Below, piece after piece: positions 45,490-54,329 of a stretch of 64,000 nt of DNA. The DNA is from Daejeonella oryzae DSM 19973. GTDB lineage: Bacteria; Bacteroidota; Bacteroidia; Sphingobacteriales; Sphingobacteriaceae. The notes beneath the pieces were generated by a model. The model made no database searches and was not told the DNA's origin. It saw only the letters and a list, made by a program, of their open reading frames with translations. Positions within the stretch are counted from its first letter, which is position 1. Each line of letters starts with the position of its first letter. A program made the translations under genes and the position numbers. The stretch spans positions 124,001 through 188,000 of the forward strand of contig NZ_KE383964.1 in assembly GCF_000422945.1 (NCBI RefSeq). Direction: 5' to 3'.

Positions 45490-47811
45490 ATGAAAGATTA
45501 TATAAAAATTGACGAGTGGAATATTATAGAAGAAGGATTTGATCCGCATCTGAATAAGATTTCTGAAAGTATATTCAGCCTTGGTAATGGCCGCATGGGC
45601 CAACGGGCAAATTTTGAAGAAACATATACTGGAGAAACTCTGCCCGGAAATTACGTAGCCGGGGTTTATTACCCCGACAAAACCCGTGTGGGATGGTGGA
45701 AAAATGGATATCCGGAATATTTTGCCAAAGTTTTAAATGCAGCAAACTGGGTTGGCATCGATGTTAAAATCGATTATGAAACTCTGGATCTGAATCATTG
45801 TAAAGTGATCGGGTTTAAGCGGATTCTGAATATGAAAGAAGGATATCTGGAGCGTTCTTTTACTGCTGAATTAAAAAGTGGAAAACAGGTATTAATTAAT
45901 GCACGTCGTTTTTGCAGCATTGTGGATGATGAAGCCGGAGCGATTCGATACAGCATAACGCCTTTAAATTTTTCGGGGACTTTAAGCATAACTTCCTCTA
46001 TTGACGGCGATGTAAAAAATCAGGACGCAAATTATGACGAGAAGTTTTGGGATGAAGTAAATAAAGAAACTCATCATGGGAATGCATTTTTAACTATGCG
46101 TACCAAGAAAACCGGCTTTCATGTATGTACAGGCATGAAAATGAGTATTCAGCAGGATGGCGAGCCTGTTGAATTTTCATCAACGCCGGTTGAAAAAGAA
46201 AAATACGTTGCTAATAAGATATCTCTGGAAGTTAAAGAGAGCCAGGAAACCGTGATTTTTAAGTTTGCAGCAAACCTTTCTTCAGAAAATCACGATAAAG
46301 AAAATCTGGTCCAAAATTGTAAAGAGCTTATCGAGAGGATTTCGGCTAAAGGTTTCGCTTTAATGATGCAGGAGCAGGCTCAGGCATGGGCTGATAAATG
46401 GGTTGAAAGCGATATTGTTATTGAAGGAGATGTCTCTGCTCAGCAGGCTATCCGCTTTAATATTTTCCAGTTAAATCAAACGTACACAGGTGAAGATGCC
46501 CGTTTAAACATTGGTCCGAAAGGATTTACCGGTGAAAAATACGGGGGTTCTACCTATTGGGATACAGAGGCGTATTGTGTGCCGTTTTATCTGGCTACGG
46601 CCGATGAACAGGTAACAAAAAACCTATTGATTTACCGGTACAAGCAATTGGATAAAGCTATTGAAAATGCTGAAAAGCTAGGATTTTCCAATGGTGCGGC
46701 ATTATACCCGATGGTTACCATGAATGGGGAAGAATGCCATAATGAATGGGAAATTACTTTCGAAGAAATTCATAGAAATGGTGCAATAGCTTTTGCAATC
46801 TTTAATTACATCCGGTACACCGGTGATGAAAGCTATTTAAATGATTACGGACTCGAGGTTTTAATTGCCATTGCTCGTTTTTGGGCACAACGCGTTAACT
46901 GGAGCGAAGAGCGTAAGCAGTATGTAATGCTTGGTGTTACAGGCCCTAATGAATACGAAAATAATGTAAATAATAACTGGTACACCAATACTATTGCCAG
47001 CTGGAGCATCCAGTACGCTGTAAAAGCTATGGAAATAGTTCAGAAAAATGCACCTGAAAAATATAGCTCCATTCTTAAAAAAGTGAATTTTAATGTGGAA
47101 TCTGAATCATCCAAATGGAAGCATATAATTTCAAATATGTATTACCCTCAGGATAGAGACCTCGGTATTTTCCTGCAGCAGGATGGATATTTAGACAAGG
47201 AGCAAATCCTGGTTAAAGATCTTCCTGCTTCTGCCCGTCCATTAAATCAGAAATGGAGCTGGGACCGTATTCTTCGGTCATGCTATATAAAACAGGCAGA
47301 TGTTTTACAGGGATTGTATTTCTTTGAAGAGAACTACGACATTGAAACTCTACGTCGGAATTTTGACTTTTACGAGCCGCGTACAGTTCATGAAAGTTCC
47401 TTGTCGCCATGTGTTCATTCTATTTTAGCTGCCAAATTGGGCGACCACGAGCGGGCATACGAATTTTATGTTCGAACCGCCCGTTTAGATTTGGATGATT
47501 ATAATAATGATACAGAAGATGGTTGTCACATAACCTCCATGGCCGGAACATGGATGAGTGTTGTGGAAGGCTTCGGCGGAATGAGGGTTCAAAATAATCA
47601 GCTGGTATTTAATCCCTTTCTGCCTAAACAATGGAAATCGTTTTCATTTAAAGTCGGCTTCCGCGGAGCATTATTAACCATCAAAGTGGATAAAGAAGGA
47701 GTTCAAATCAGCAATCAGTCAAAGCAGGATATACAAGTCCTGGTTTACAACAAGCATTTTGAAATAAGCGCACATACACAAATCCTGGCATTTAATGAGT
47801 CTCAAAAATAA
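45490..47811 (+). CDS. malP: GH65 maltose phosphorylase
   Basis: GH65 enzymes split maltose or a related alpha-glucobiose with phosphate to beta-glucose 1-phosphate and glucose. The 773-residue protein has the N-terminal super-sandwich domain, an (alpha/alpha)6 barrel with the signature CHNEWEITFEEIHRNG, in which E419 or E421 is the general acid, and a C-terminal sheet domain. VTGPNEYENNVNNN and HESSLSPCVHS are also typical. The neighbouring pgmB fits beta-G1P as product. Kojibiose, nigerose or trehalose phosphorylase cannot be excluded from sequence, but the starch-type context favours maltose. Its end overlaps the next gene by 17 bases. Confidence 0.9.
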   Translation: MKDYIKIDEWNIIEEGFDPHLNKISESIFSLGNGRMGQRANFEETYTGETLPGNYVAGVYYPDKTRVGWWKNGYPEYFAKVLNAANWVGIDVKIDYETLDLNHCKVIGFKRILNMKEGYLERSFTAELKSGKQVLINARRFCSIVDDEAGAIRYSITPLNFSGTLSITSSIDGDVKNQDANYDEKFWDEVNKETHHGNAFLTMRTKKTGFHVCTGMKMSIQQDGEPVEFSSTPVEKEKYVANKISLEVKESQETVIFKFAANLSSENHDKENLVQNCKELIERISAKGFALMMQEQAQAWADKWVESDIVIEGDVSAQQAIRFNIFQLNQTYTGEDARLNIGPKGFTGEKYGGSTYWDTEAYCVPFYLATADEQVTKNLLIYRYKQLDKAIENAEKLGFSNGAALYPMVTMNGEECHNEWEITFEEIHRNGAIAFAIFNYIRYTGDESYLNDYGLEVLIAIARFWAQRVNWSEERKQYVMLGVTGPNEYENNVNNNWYTNTIASWSIQYAVKAMEIVQKNAPEKYSSILKKVNFNVESESSKWKHIISNMYYPQDRDLGIFLQQDGYLDKEQILVKDLPASARPLNQKWSWDRILRSCYIKQADVLQGLYFFEENYDIETLRRNFDFYEPRTVHESSLSPCVHSILAAKLGDHERAYEFYVRTARLDLDDYNNDTEDGCHITSMAGTWMSVVEGFGGMRVQNNQLVFNPFLPKQWKSFSFKVGFRGALLTIKVDKEGVQISNQSKQDIQVLVYNKHFEISAHTQILAFNESQK

Positions 47812-48511
47812 AATTGCAATCATTACCGGAGCTTCCAGAGGTATTGGCAAAGCCATTGCTCAAAATCTGGCAAAGGATGGCGTGCATGTTATTCTAACAG
47901 CCCGCAATCAGCAGGATTTAAATGAAGCTGTTGAATCAATTGGCCGCGAAGGTGGTAAAGCCACGGCATTTTCTTTGGATATAAGTGATGAAAAAGCTGT
48001 AGGAAATTTCATTGATCAAATAAAAAAGATTACTGATTCCGTGGATATACTGATCAATAATGCCGGAATTGGAAGTTTTGCCCCGGTTACAGAAACGGAA
48101 ACTCAGTTTTGGGATCAGGTAATGGATGTGAATGTAAAAGGTACTTTTTTAATGTGCAAGCATTTAGTGCCTGTTATGCAAAAACAAAAGCATGGCCACA
48201 TTGTAAACATTGCTTCGGATGTTGCTAAAAGAACATTTGCAGAAGGAGCAATGTATTGTGCTAGTAAATATGCACAGGATGCATTCTCATCTGCTTTAAG
48301 AAAAGAAGTTCGCCAGAATAATATAAAAGTGAGTGTAGTTTATCCCGGGAAGGTAGAAACCTATTTTAATAATAGTATTCCGGGTGTTAATGAAGATCAT
48401 CACCGTCTGCATCCGGATGACATAGCTGGTTCAGTAAATTATATTTTATCAGCTCCCTTGCATGTTGTAATTGATGAATTAATGATTCATCCAATCTCAC
48501 AGGATTATTAA
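47795..48511 (+). CDS. Short-chain dehydrogenase/reductase (classical SDR)
   Basis: A 238-residue NAD(P)-binding oxidoreductase with TGASRGIG at residues 11-18, NNAGIGSF for the adenine-ring pocket, and the catalytic YxxxK pair Y154 and K158. Substrate is unknown; classical SDRs cover sugars, steroids, ketones and acyl-ACPs. It starts inside the GH65 gene (17-base overlap) and ends 10 bp before the second amylase, so it is co-translated with the maltose genes. That location is unusual for a general housekeeping SDR. Confidence 0.85.
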   Translation: MSLKNKIAIITGASRGIGKAIAQNLAKDGVHVILTARNQQDLNEAVESIGREGGKATAFSLDISDEKAVGNFIDQIKKITDSVDILINNAGIGSFAPVTETETQFWDQVMDVNVKGTFLMCKHLVPVMQKQKHGHIVNIASDVAKRTFAEGAMYCASKYAQDAFSSALRKEVRQNNIKVSVVYPGKVETYFNNSIPGVNEDHHRLHPDDIAGSVNYILSAPLHVVIDELMIHPISQDY

Positions 48512-48521
48512 TTCAGCTTTT

Positions 48522-50336
48522 ATGAAGAAAAAATTTTACCCATACATATTATCAACTATGCTGGTAGCGGGATCATGTTCTCCTATCGTGCAGAAGAATA
48601 CAACAATGGACACAACTACTACTAAAGAAGAAATCACGGATCATAAACTGGTAATTTACCAGATGATGGTTCGTCTTTTTGGCAATAAAAATACAAACAA
48701 TAAATTTTACGGTTCCCGTGATGAAAACGGTGTTGGTAAATTTAATGATGTAACTGATAAAGCCTTAGATGAATTAAAGAAACTGGGAATCTCGCATGTG
48801 TGGTACACGGGTATTTTAGAACATGCTACCATGACCGATTATACTTCATTCGGAATAAAAATGGACGATCCGGATATTGTCAAAGGCATTGCCGGTTCAC
48901 CGTATGCAATTAAGGATTACTATGATGTAGATCCGGATCTGGCTGTGAGCGTTCCAAACCGGATGACCGAATTTGAGTCTCTGGTTTCCAGAACGCATAA
49001 TCACGGAATGAAATTATTGATCGATTTTATTCCAAATCATGTGGCACGTACCTACAATTCAGATTCAAAGCCCGCTGGTGTTGCTGATTTTGGTGAAAAC
49101 GATGATAAGAGTAAAGCGTTCGATCCTATGAACGATTTTTACTATCTGCCCGGAAAGGCATTTGTAGTTCCTCAGGGAACCAATGCTGGTGGTGATGGCT
49201 TTAATCACCCGATGAAAGATGGACGTTTCGATGAAAATCCTGCACGTGTTACAGGTAATAATGTTTTTTCGGAATCTCCATCATTAAATGACTGGTCAGA
49301 AACCATCAAATTAAATTACGGGGTAGATAATCAGGGAAACCAGAATCATTTTGATCCAATTCCTCCGGTTTGGAATAAAATGCGTGATATTTTAATTTTC
49401 TGGGCCAATAAAAATGTAGATGGGTTTCGCTGTGATGTTGCCGAAATGGTTCCGGTAGAATTTTGGAACTGGGTAATTCCCGAAGTAAAAAAAGTAAAAC
49501 CGGAGATTATTTTTATTGCAGAAGCGTATAATCCGCAGGAATATCAAAAGTTTCTGACAGTTGGAAAATTTGATTATCTGTATGATAAAGTTGGATTATA
49601 TGATGGTTTAAAACGCTTAATCAAGAATGAAGATCATGCAGATGTTAAAGACATTACGCATGTATGGAGCGTAGAAAGTAAGGGATTCTCTTCAAGAATG
49701 GTTCGGTTTCTTGAAAATCACGACGAGGAAAGAATTGCTTCCACCGGATTTGCTCAAAATCCATGGCTGGCTAAACCTGCAATGGTAATAAGCGCCACTT
49801 TATCAAGCAGTCCGGTCATGATTTATTTCGGCCAGGAAGTTGGTGAACCTGCACATCAGGCAGAAGGTTTTGGCGGAGAAGATAACCGCACTACAATTTT
49901 TGATTACTGGGGAGTTCCCAATCATCAAAAATGGATGAACAATGGCGCTTTTGACGGAGCTGGTTTAAATTCAGATCAAAATGAACTCAGGAATTTTTAT
50001 AAAACCCTGTTGAATATTATCCGGATAGATAATCCTCTAAGAACGGGTGAGTTTTTAGAATTAACTGACCAGCAGAATTTTTCCAATCGCAATTATGCAT
50101 ACCTCCGCTTTACAAATAATCAACAAACCCTAGTAATTGCAAACTTTGACCGGGAAAAGATACTGGATACCACGATCAGTTTTCCGGATGAGTTTCTAAT
50201 ACGTATGAAAGGGATTAAGACTAATAATTTTCAATTCCGTAATTTGTTAACCGGAGAAACATTTACAATCAGAGATCTTTCAAGAGGAATTCCGGTGATG
50301 GTAAAACCATCTGATGCATGGATTTTAAGTTTTTAA
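48522..50336 (+). CDS. GH13 alpha-amylase family lipoprotein
   Basis: A 604-residue lipoprotein (lipobox VAGSC, C19) with a GH13 barrel. D305 (GFRCDVAEM) is the nucleophile, E334 (FIAEAYNP) the acid/base and D401 (ENHDEER) the third acidic residue. FIPNHVAR supplies the conserved region I. The insert between residues 160 and 270 is long and Asn/Asp-rich. It is anchored in the envelope, so it would act on dextrins in the periplasm or at the surface. It is distinct from the first GH13 enzyme, which has a plain signal peptide. Specificity cannot be read from the motifs alone. Confidence 0.9.
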   Translation: MKKKFYPYILSTMLVAGSCSPIVQKNTTMDTTTTKEEITDHKLVIYQMMVRLFGNKNTNNKFYGSRDENGVGKFNDVTDKALDELKKLGISHVWYTGILEHATMTDYTSFGIKMDDPDIVKGIAGSPYAIKDYYDVDPDLAVSVPNRMTEFESLVSRTHNHGMKLLIDFIPNHVARTYNSDSKPAGVADFGENDDKSKAFDPMNDFYYLPGKAFVVPQGTNAGGDGFNHPMKDGRFDENPARVTGNNVFSESPSLNDWSETIKLNYGVDNQGNQNHFDPIPPVWNKMRDILIFWANKNVDGFRCDVAEMVPVEFWNWVIPEVKKVKPEIIFIAEAYNPQEYQKFLTVGKFDYLYDKVGLYDGLKRLIKNEDHADVKDITHVWSVESKGFSSRMVRFLENHDEERIASTGFAQNPWLAKPAMVISATLSSSPVMIYFGQEVGEPAHQAEGFGGEDNRTTIFDYWGVPNHQKWMNNGAFDGAGLNSDQNELRNFYKTLLNIIRIDNPLRTGEFLELTDQQNFSNRNYAYLRFTNNQQTLVIANFDREKILDTTISFPDEFLIRMKGIKTNNFQFRNLLTGETFTIRDLSRGIPVMVKPSDAWILSF

Positions 50337-50386
50337 TAATACATTAAACTAATTTTAACCAACTAACCTTAACCCGAAACCAATTT

Positions 50387-51736
50387 ATGAGTAATTTTTT
50401 TAAGCCAAAGCTTTCCTTTTGGCAACTATGGAATATGAGCTTTGGATTTTTCGGAATCCAGTTTGGTTTTGCTCTTCAAAATGCAAATACCAGCCGTATA
50501 TTTTCAACTCTGGGTGCATCCCCGGATGATTTGCCGCTTTTCTGGCTGGCTGCTCCGGTTACCGGCTTATTGGTTCAACCTATTGTTGGTTATTTAAGTG
50601 ATAATACATGGCATCCTTTCTGGGGTCGCCGCCGTCCTTTCTTCTTTATTGGAGCTGTATTAGCCGCTATTGCATTATTTTTGATGCCTAATTCCACTGT
50701 TTTATGGATGGCTGTTGCCGTGCTTTGGTTAATGGACGCATCGATAAATATTTCTATGGAACCCTTCAGAGCTTTTGTTGGTGATAAATTAAATCCCGGA
50801 CAGCAAACCGCAGGTTTTGCTATGCAAACTTTTTTTATAGGATGCGGCGCTGTAATCGCATCATTACTTCCCACCATATTTTCAGAAGGATTTGGAGTAA
50901 GTAATTCAGCAGCAGATGGAACAATTCCGGACTCTGTGAGGTATTCATTTTATATTGGTGGTCTGATTTTTCTGCTTTCTGTTATGTGGACAGTATTTAC
51001 AACTGATGAATTTCCGCCTGAGAATTTAGAAAAATTTAAAGAAGAGCGTAAAAATTCCGGTGGAATTGGTAAAGCCTTTTCTGAAATTATAGGCGGTTTT
51101 GGCAAAATGCCAAAAACTATGATTCAGCTGGCTTTTGTTCAGTTTTTTACCTGGGTTGCCTTGTTTTCTATGTGGATCTACACAACTTCGGCTGTAGCCG
51201 ATAATGTTTTCAATACAACCGATGCGCAATCTCCGGCCTATCAGGAAGCGGGTAACTGGGTGGGAACCATGTTTGCAGTTTATAATGGGGTTTCAGCTTT
51301 GGCAGCATTTCTGCTTCCGGTAATTGCCAGATCAACCAGCAGGAAATTTGTGCACCTTATTTGTTTGATTATTGGCGGTTTAAGTTTAGCCAGTATTTTC
51401 ATGATTACTCAAAAAGAGTTATTGATCATTCCGATGATTGGGGTAGGAATTGCCTGGGCAAGTGTATTAACAATGCCTTATTCCATTTTAGCAGGAGCCT
51501 TGCCTTCTAATAAGATGGGCTATTACATGGGTGTTTTCAATTTCTTTATTGTAATTCCTCAAATTGTAAGCGGATTATTACTGGGATTTTTAACCCAGCA
51601 TTTTTTTGCCGGGCACACCGTTAAAACAATAATGCTGGGCGGTTTTTGTATGGTATTGGCAGGTATATTAACCCTGTTTGTTAAAGATGAGCATGGTGTT
51701 GCAGAAAAAGTGGTGCCGGCTCCCACAGTAATTTAA
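50387..51736 (+). CDS. MFS maltose/sugar transporter (MalT/SLC45-like)
   Basis: A 449-residue inner-membrane carrier with about twelve hydrophobic segments. Typical marks of the sucrose/maltose symporter group are FGIQFGFALQNANTSRIF near the start, LLVQPIVGYLSDNTWHPFWGRRRPFFFIG with an R-rich loop, and the conserved MPYSILAGALP. It would import maltose produced by the exported amylases for the phosphorylase. A shared leader 12-mer TTAACCAACTAA (50355-50366) precedes it. It lies 50 bp after the GH13 lipoprotein gene and 5 bp before the GH31 gene. Confidence 0.88.
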   Translation: MSNFFKPKLSFWQLWNMSFGFFGIQFGFALQNANTSRIFSTLGASPDDLPLFWLAAPVTGLLVQPIVGYLSDNTWHPFWGRRRPFFFIGAVLAAIALFLMPNSTVLWMAVAVLWLMDASINISMEPFRAFVGDKLNPGQQTAGFAMQTFFIGCGAVIASLLPTIFSEGFGVSNSAADGTIPDSVRYSFYIGGLIFLLSVMWTVFTTDEFPPENLEKFKEERKNSGGIGKAFSEIIGGFGKMPKTMIQLAFVQFFTWVALFSMWIYTTSAVADNVFNTTDAQSPAYQEAGNWVGTMFAVYNGVSALAAFLLPVIARSTSRKFVHLICLIIGGLSLASIFMITQKELLIIPMIGVGIAWASVLTMPYSILAGALPSNKMGYYMGVFNFFIVIPQIVSGLLLGFLTQHFFAGHTVKTIMLGGFCMVLAGILTLFVKDEHGVAEKVVPAPTVI

Positions 51737-51741
51737 AATGT

Positions 51742-54198
51742 ATGGAAGGGAATAAACCTCTGGTGACAGATGATGTGAATATTGAAAAATTGGAAGAGGC
51801 AGTTCAGCACCTGAATAACCCTGTTCTCAATCTGCAGCCAATTGTAAAGAAATATTTAACCCGTGTTACAGAAGTAAAACAGGATCAGAATAATTTTTAT
51901 TTTTCGGATGGAGATGCTAAGGTAGAAGTACGTGTAGTAAGTGATGAGATCATCCGTATTAAACTTGCTCCGCATGGAGTGTTTTTAGAGGAATTTTCTT
52001 ACGCAGTTGTTCAACCCGAACTTAGAGTCACTGTTTTTAAGCTGACCGAAACAGAGGATACTTATCAGGTCTCAACCAATATGGTTACCTGTATTATTCA
52101 GAAAAAGGATTTTTTAATCTCCTTTGCGGATAATGAAGATCGCTTAATTAACGAAGATTTAACTCCCATGCATTGGGAAGAGAATACAGAATTTGGTGGT
52201 TATTATGTTTATTCTACCAAATCCTGTCATGCTTCAGAAAACTTTTTCGGACTTGGAGATAAGGCAACTGAATTCAACATCCGCGGAAAGCGGTTTACCA
52301 ACTGGAATACAGATGCCTATTCCTTTTCTAAAGGTCAGGATCCATTATATCGCACAATCCCTTTTTATATTGGGATTCGGGAAGGAGTAAGCTACGGGAT
52401 TTTCTTTGATAATACCTTCCGTTCTCATTTTGATTTTGCCCACCAGGAGAATAATAAAACAAGTTTTTGGGCCGATGGTGGAGAAATGCAATATTATTAT
52501 ATCCACGGTCCTCATATGATGGATGTGGTTAAACGCTATCATACATTAACCGGAACCCATCCAATGCCTGCAAAGTGGGCTTTGGGTTATCATCAGTGCC
52601 GTTGGAGTTATTACCCCGAAGTTAAAGTAAAGGACGTTGCCCGTAATTTCCGCGAACGCAAAATTCCTTGTGATGCTTTATATCTGGATATTGATTACAT
52701 GGACGGATACCGCTGTTTTACCTGGAACAAAAAGCATTTTCCTGATCCAAAGCGGATGATCAAAGAGTTAGCCGATGATGGGTTTAAAACTGTTGTAATT
52801 ATTGACCCGGGAATTCGGGTGGATGATAACTACTGGGTTTTTAAAGAAGGTAAGGCTAATAATTATTTTTGCCGCCGTTGCGATGATTACTTTATGGAAG
52901 GTCATGTATGGCCCGGACGCTGTCAGTTTCCGGATTTTACGAACCCAAAAGTACGCGAATGGTGGGGAGGATTATTTAAGGAACTGGTAGAAGTTGGCGT
53001 GGCTGGAGTTTGGAACGACATGAATGAGCCTGCTGTTTTTGGTTCAGGAACTTTCCCGGATGATGTCCGCCATAACTATGATGGTTTTCGCGGTTCACAC
53101 CGCAAAGCGCATAATATATACGGAATGCAAATGGTGCGTTCAACGTACGACGGCTTAAAAAAGCATCAGAAAAATAAACGTCCTTTTACAATTACCCGTG
53201 CAGGATATTCAGGAATGCAGCGGTACACCTCTGTTTGGACCGGTGATAACGTGGCCTCATGGGAGCATTTAAAGCTGGGAAATATTCAGTGCCAGCGTCT
53301 TTCTATTTCAGGGGTTTCTTTTTGCGGAACAGATATAGGTGGTTTCAGCGGCGAGCCGGATGCAGAATTGTTTACCCGCTGGATTCAATTGGGTGTATTT
53401 TCTCCATTTATGCGGGCGCATTCTGCGGGAGATACAAAAGAACGTGAACCATGGAGTTTCGGACCTGAATTTGAAATTATAAACCGCAAGTTTATTGAGC
53501 TCAGGTACCGGCTGATGCCATATATTTACTCTGCTTTCTGGGAGCATCACCGTTACGGATTCCCTATTTTAAGACCCGTAGTGATGCATGAGCAGGAAAA
53601 TATTTCCAATCATTACAGAGAAGACGAATTTAGTTTCGGAGATAAGATTTTGGTTGCGCCGGTTATGGAACCCGGATCAGAATCTAAGAACGTGTATCTT
53701 CCTCCGGGTAAATGGTATCATTTCTGGACTCACCAGTTACTCGATGGCGGTAAAGAACATCACATTCATGCGCCTATTGATAGCATGCCCGTTTTTGTGA
53801 AAGCCGGGTCAGTTCTGCCAGAGTATCCTGTTATGCAGTATGTAAATGAGATTGAGATAACCGAAGTTTGGTTAAATATTTACTATTCTGATTATGAAGT
53901 TAACTCATTCTTGTATGAAGATCATGGAGATACATTTGCTTACGAACAGGACATTTACCTTGAAAAGAAGTTTATCGTTCGCGGTGATTCGAAATCGCTG
54001 GTGTTAAAGCAGAGTATTGAAGGCATGTTTACTCCTCAATATGAATCTTATGATTATAATGTAATAGGTCTGCCGTTTCAGGTGAGCCGCATTACTGTTG
54101 ATGGTCATGAAATCAACGATTTTCATATAGATGAAAAAGGTTGCCTACGATTTAAGTCGAATAAAAATTTTAAGAGAATCCAGATTTTTGCCTCATAG
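51742..54198 (+). CDS. GH31 alpha-glucosidase
   Basis: An 818-residue family 31 glycoside hydrolase. The signature WNDMNEP is at residues 424-430, with nucleophile D426, and the acid/base is D502 in WTGDNVASWEHL. RLMPYIYSAFWEH and the C-terminal beta-domains are also typical. No signal peptide is visible, so it probably acts in the cytoplasm on imported maltose and maltodextrins, in parallel to the phosphorylase. It follows the transporter by 5 bp. Activity on isomaltose or xylosides is possible in principle, but the genes around it favour alpha-glucosidase. Confidence 0.92.
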   Translation: MEGNKPLVTDDVNIEKLEEAVQHLNNPVLNLQPIVKKYLTRVTEVKQDQNNFYFSDGDAKVEVRVVSDEIIRIKLAPHGVFLEEFSYAVVQPELRVTVFKLTETEDTYQVSTNMVTCIIQKKDFLISFADNEDRLINEDLTPMHWEENTEFGGYYVYSTKSCHASENFFGLGDKATEFNIRGKRFTNWNTDAYSFSKGQDPLYRTIPFYIGIREGVSYGIFFDNTFRSHFDFAHQENNKTSFWADGGEMQYYYIHGPHMMDVVKRYHTLTGTHPMPAKWALGYHQCRWSYYPEVKVKDVARNFRERKIPCDALYLDIDYMDGYRCFTWNKKHFPDPKRMIKELADDGFKTVVIIDPGIRVDDNYWVFKEGKANNYFCRRCDDYFMEGHVWPGRCQFPDFTNPKVREWWGGLFKELVEVGVAGVWNDMNEPAVFGSGTFPDDVRHNYDGFRGSHRKAHNIYGMQMVRSTYDGLKKHQKNKRPFTITRAGYSGMQRYTSVWTGDNVASWEHLKLGNIQCQRLSISGVSFCGTDIGGFSGEPDAELFTRWIQLGVFSPFMRAHSAGDTKEREPWSFGPEFEIINRKFIELRYRLMPYIYSAFWEHHRYGFPILRPVVMHEQENISNHYREDEFSFGDKILVAPVMEPGSESKNVYLPPGKWYHFWTHQLLDGGKEHHIHAPIDSMPVFVKAGSVLPEYPVMQYVNEIEITEVWLNIYYSDYEVNSFLYEDHGDTFAYEQDIYLEKKFIVRGDSKSLVLKQSIEGMFTPQYESYDYNVIGLPFQVSRITVDGHEINDFHIDEKGCLRFKSNKNFKRIQIFAS

Positions 54199-54261
54199 TC
54201 TGATCTTTTGCATAAAACTTTAAACCTTCAAATAATTAGGTTAACTTAATCACAGTTATCG

Positions 54262-54298
54262 TCATCCTGAGTTATTTCCTTAATTTAACTCAGGATGA
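54262..54298. terminator. Large hairpin between GH31 and glgB
   Basis: Perfect 13-bp arms TCATCCTGAGTTA (54262-54274) and TAACTCAGGATGA (54286-54298) with an 11-base loop. The T-tract is weak, so it may end or reduce transcription before glgB. It shares its GTCATCC end with the hairpin at 25577-25609. Confidence 0.6.
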
Positions 54299-54329
54299 TT
54301 ATAAGTGAAAATGGTTAAGACCCAATTAT

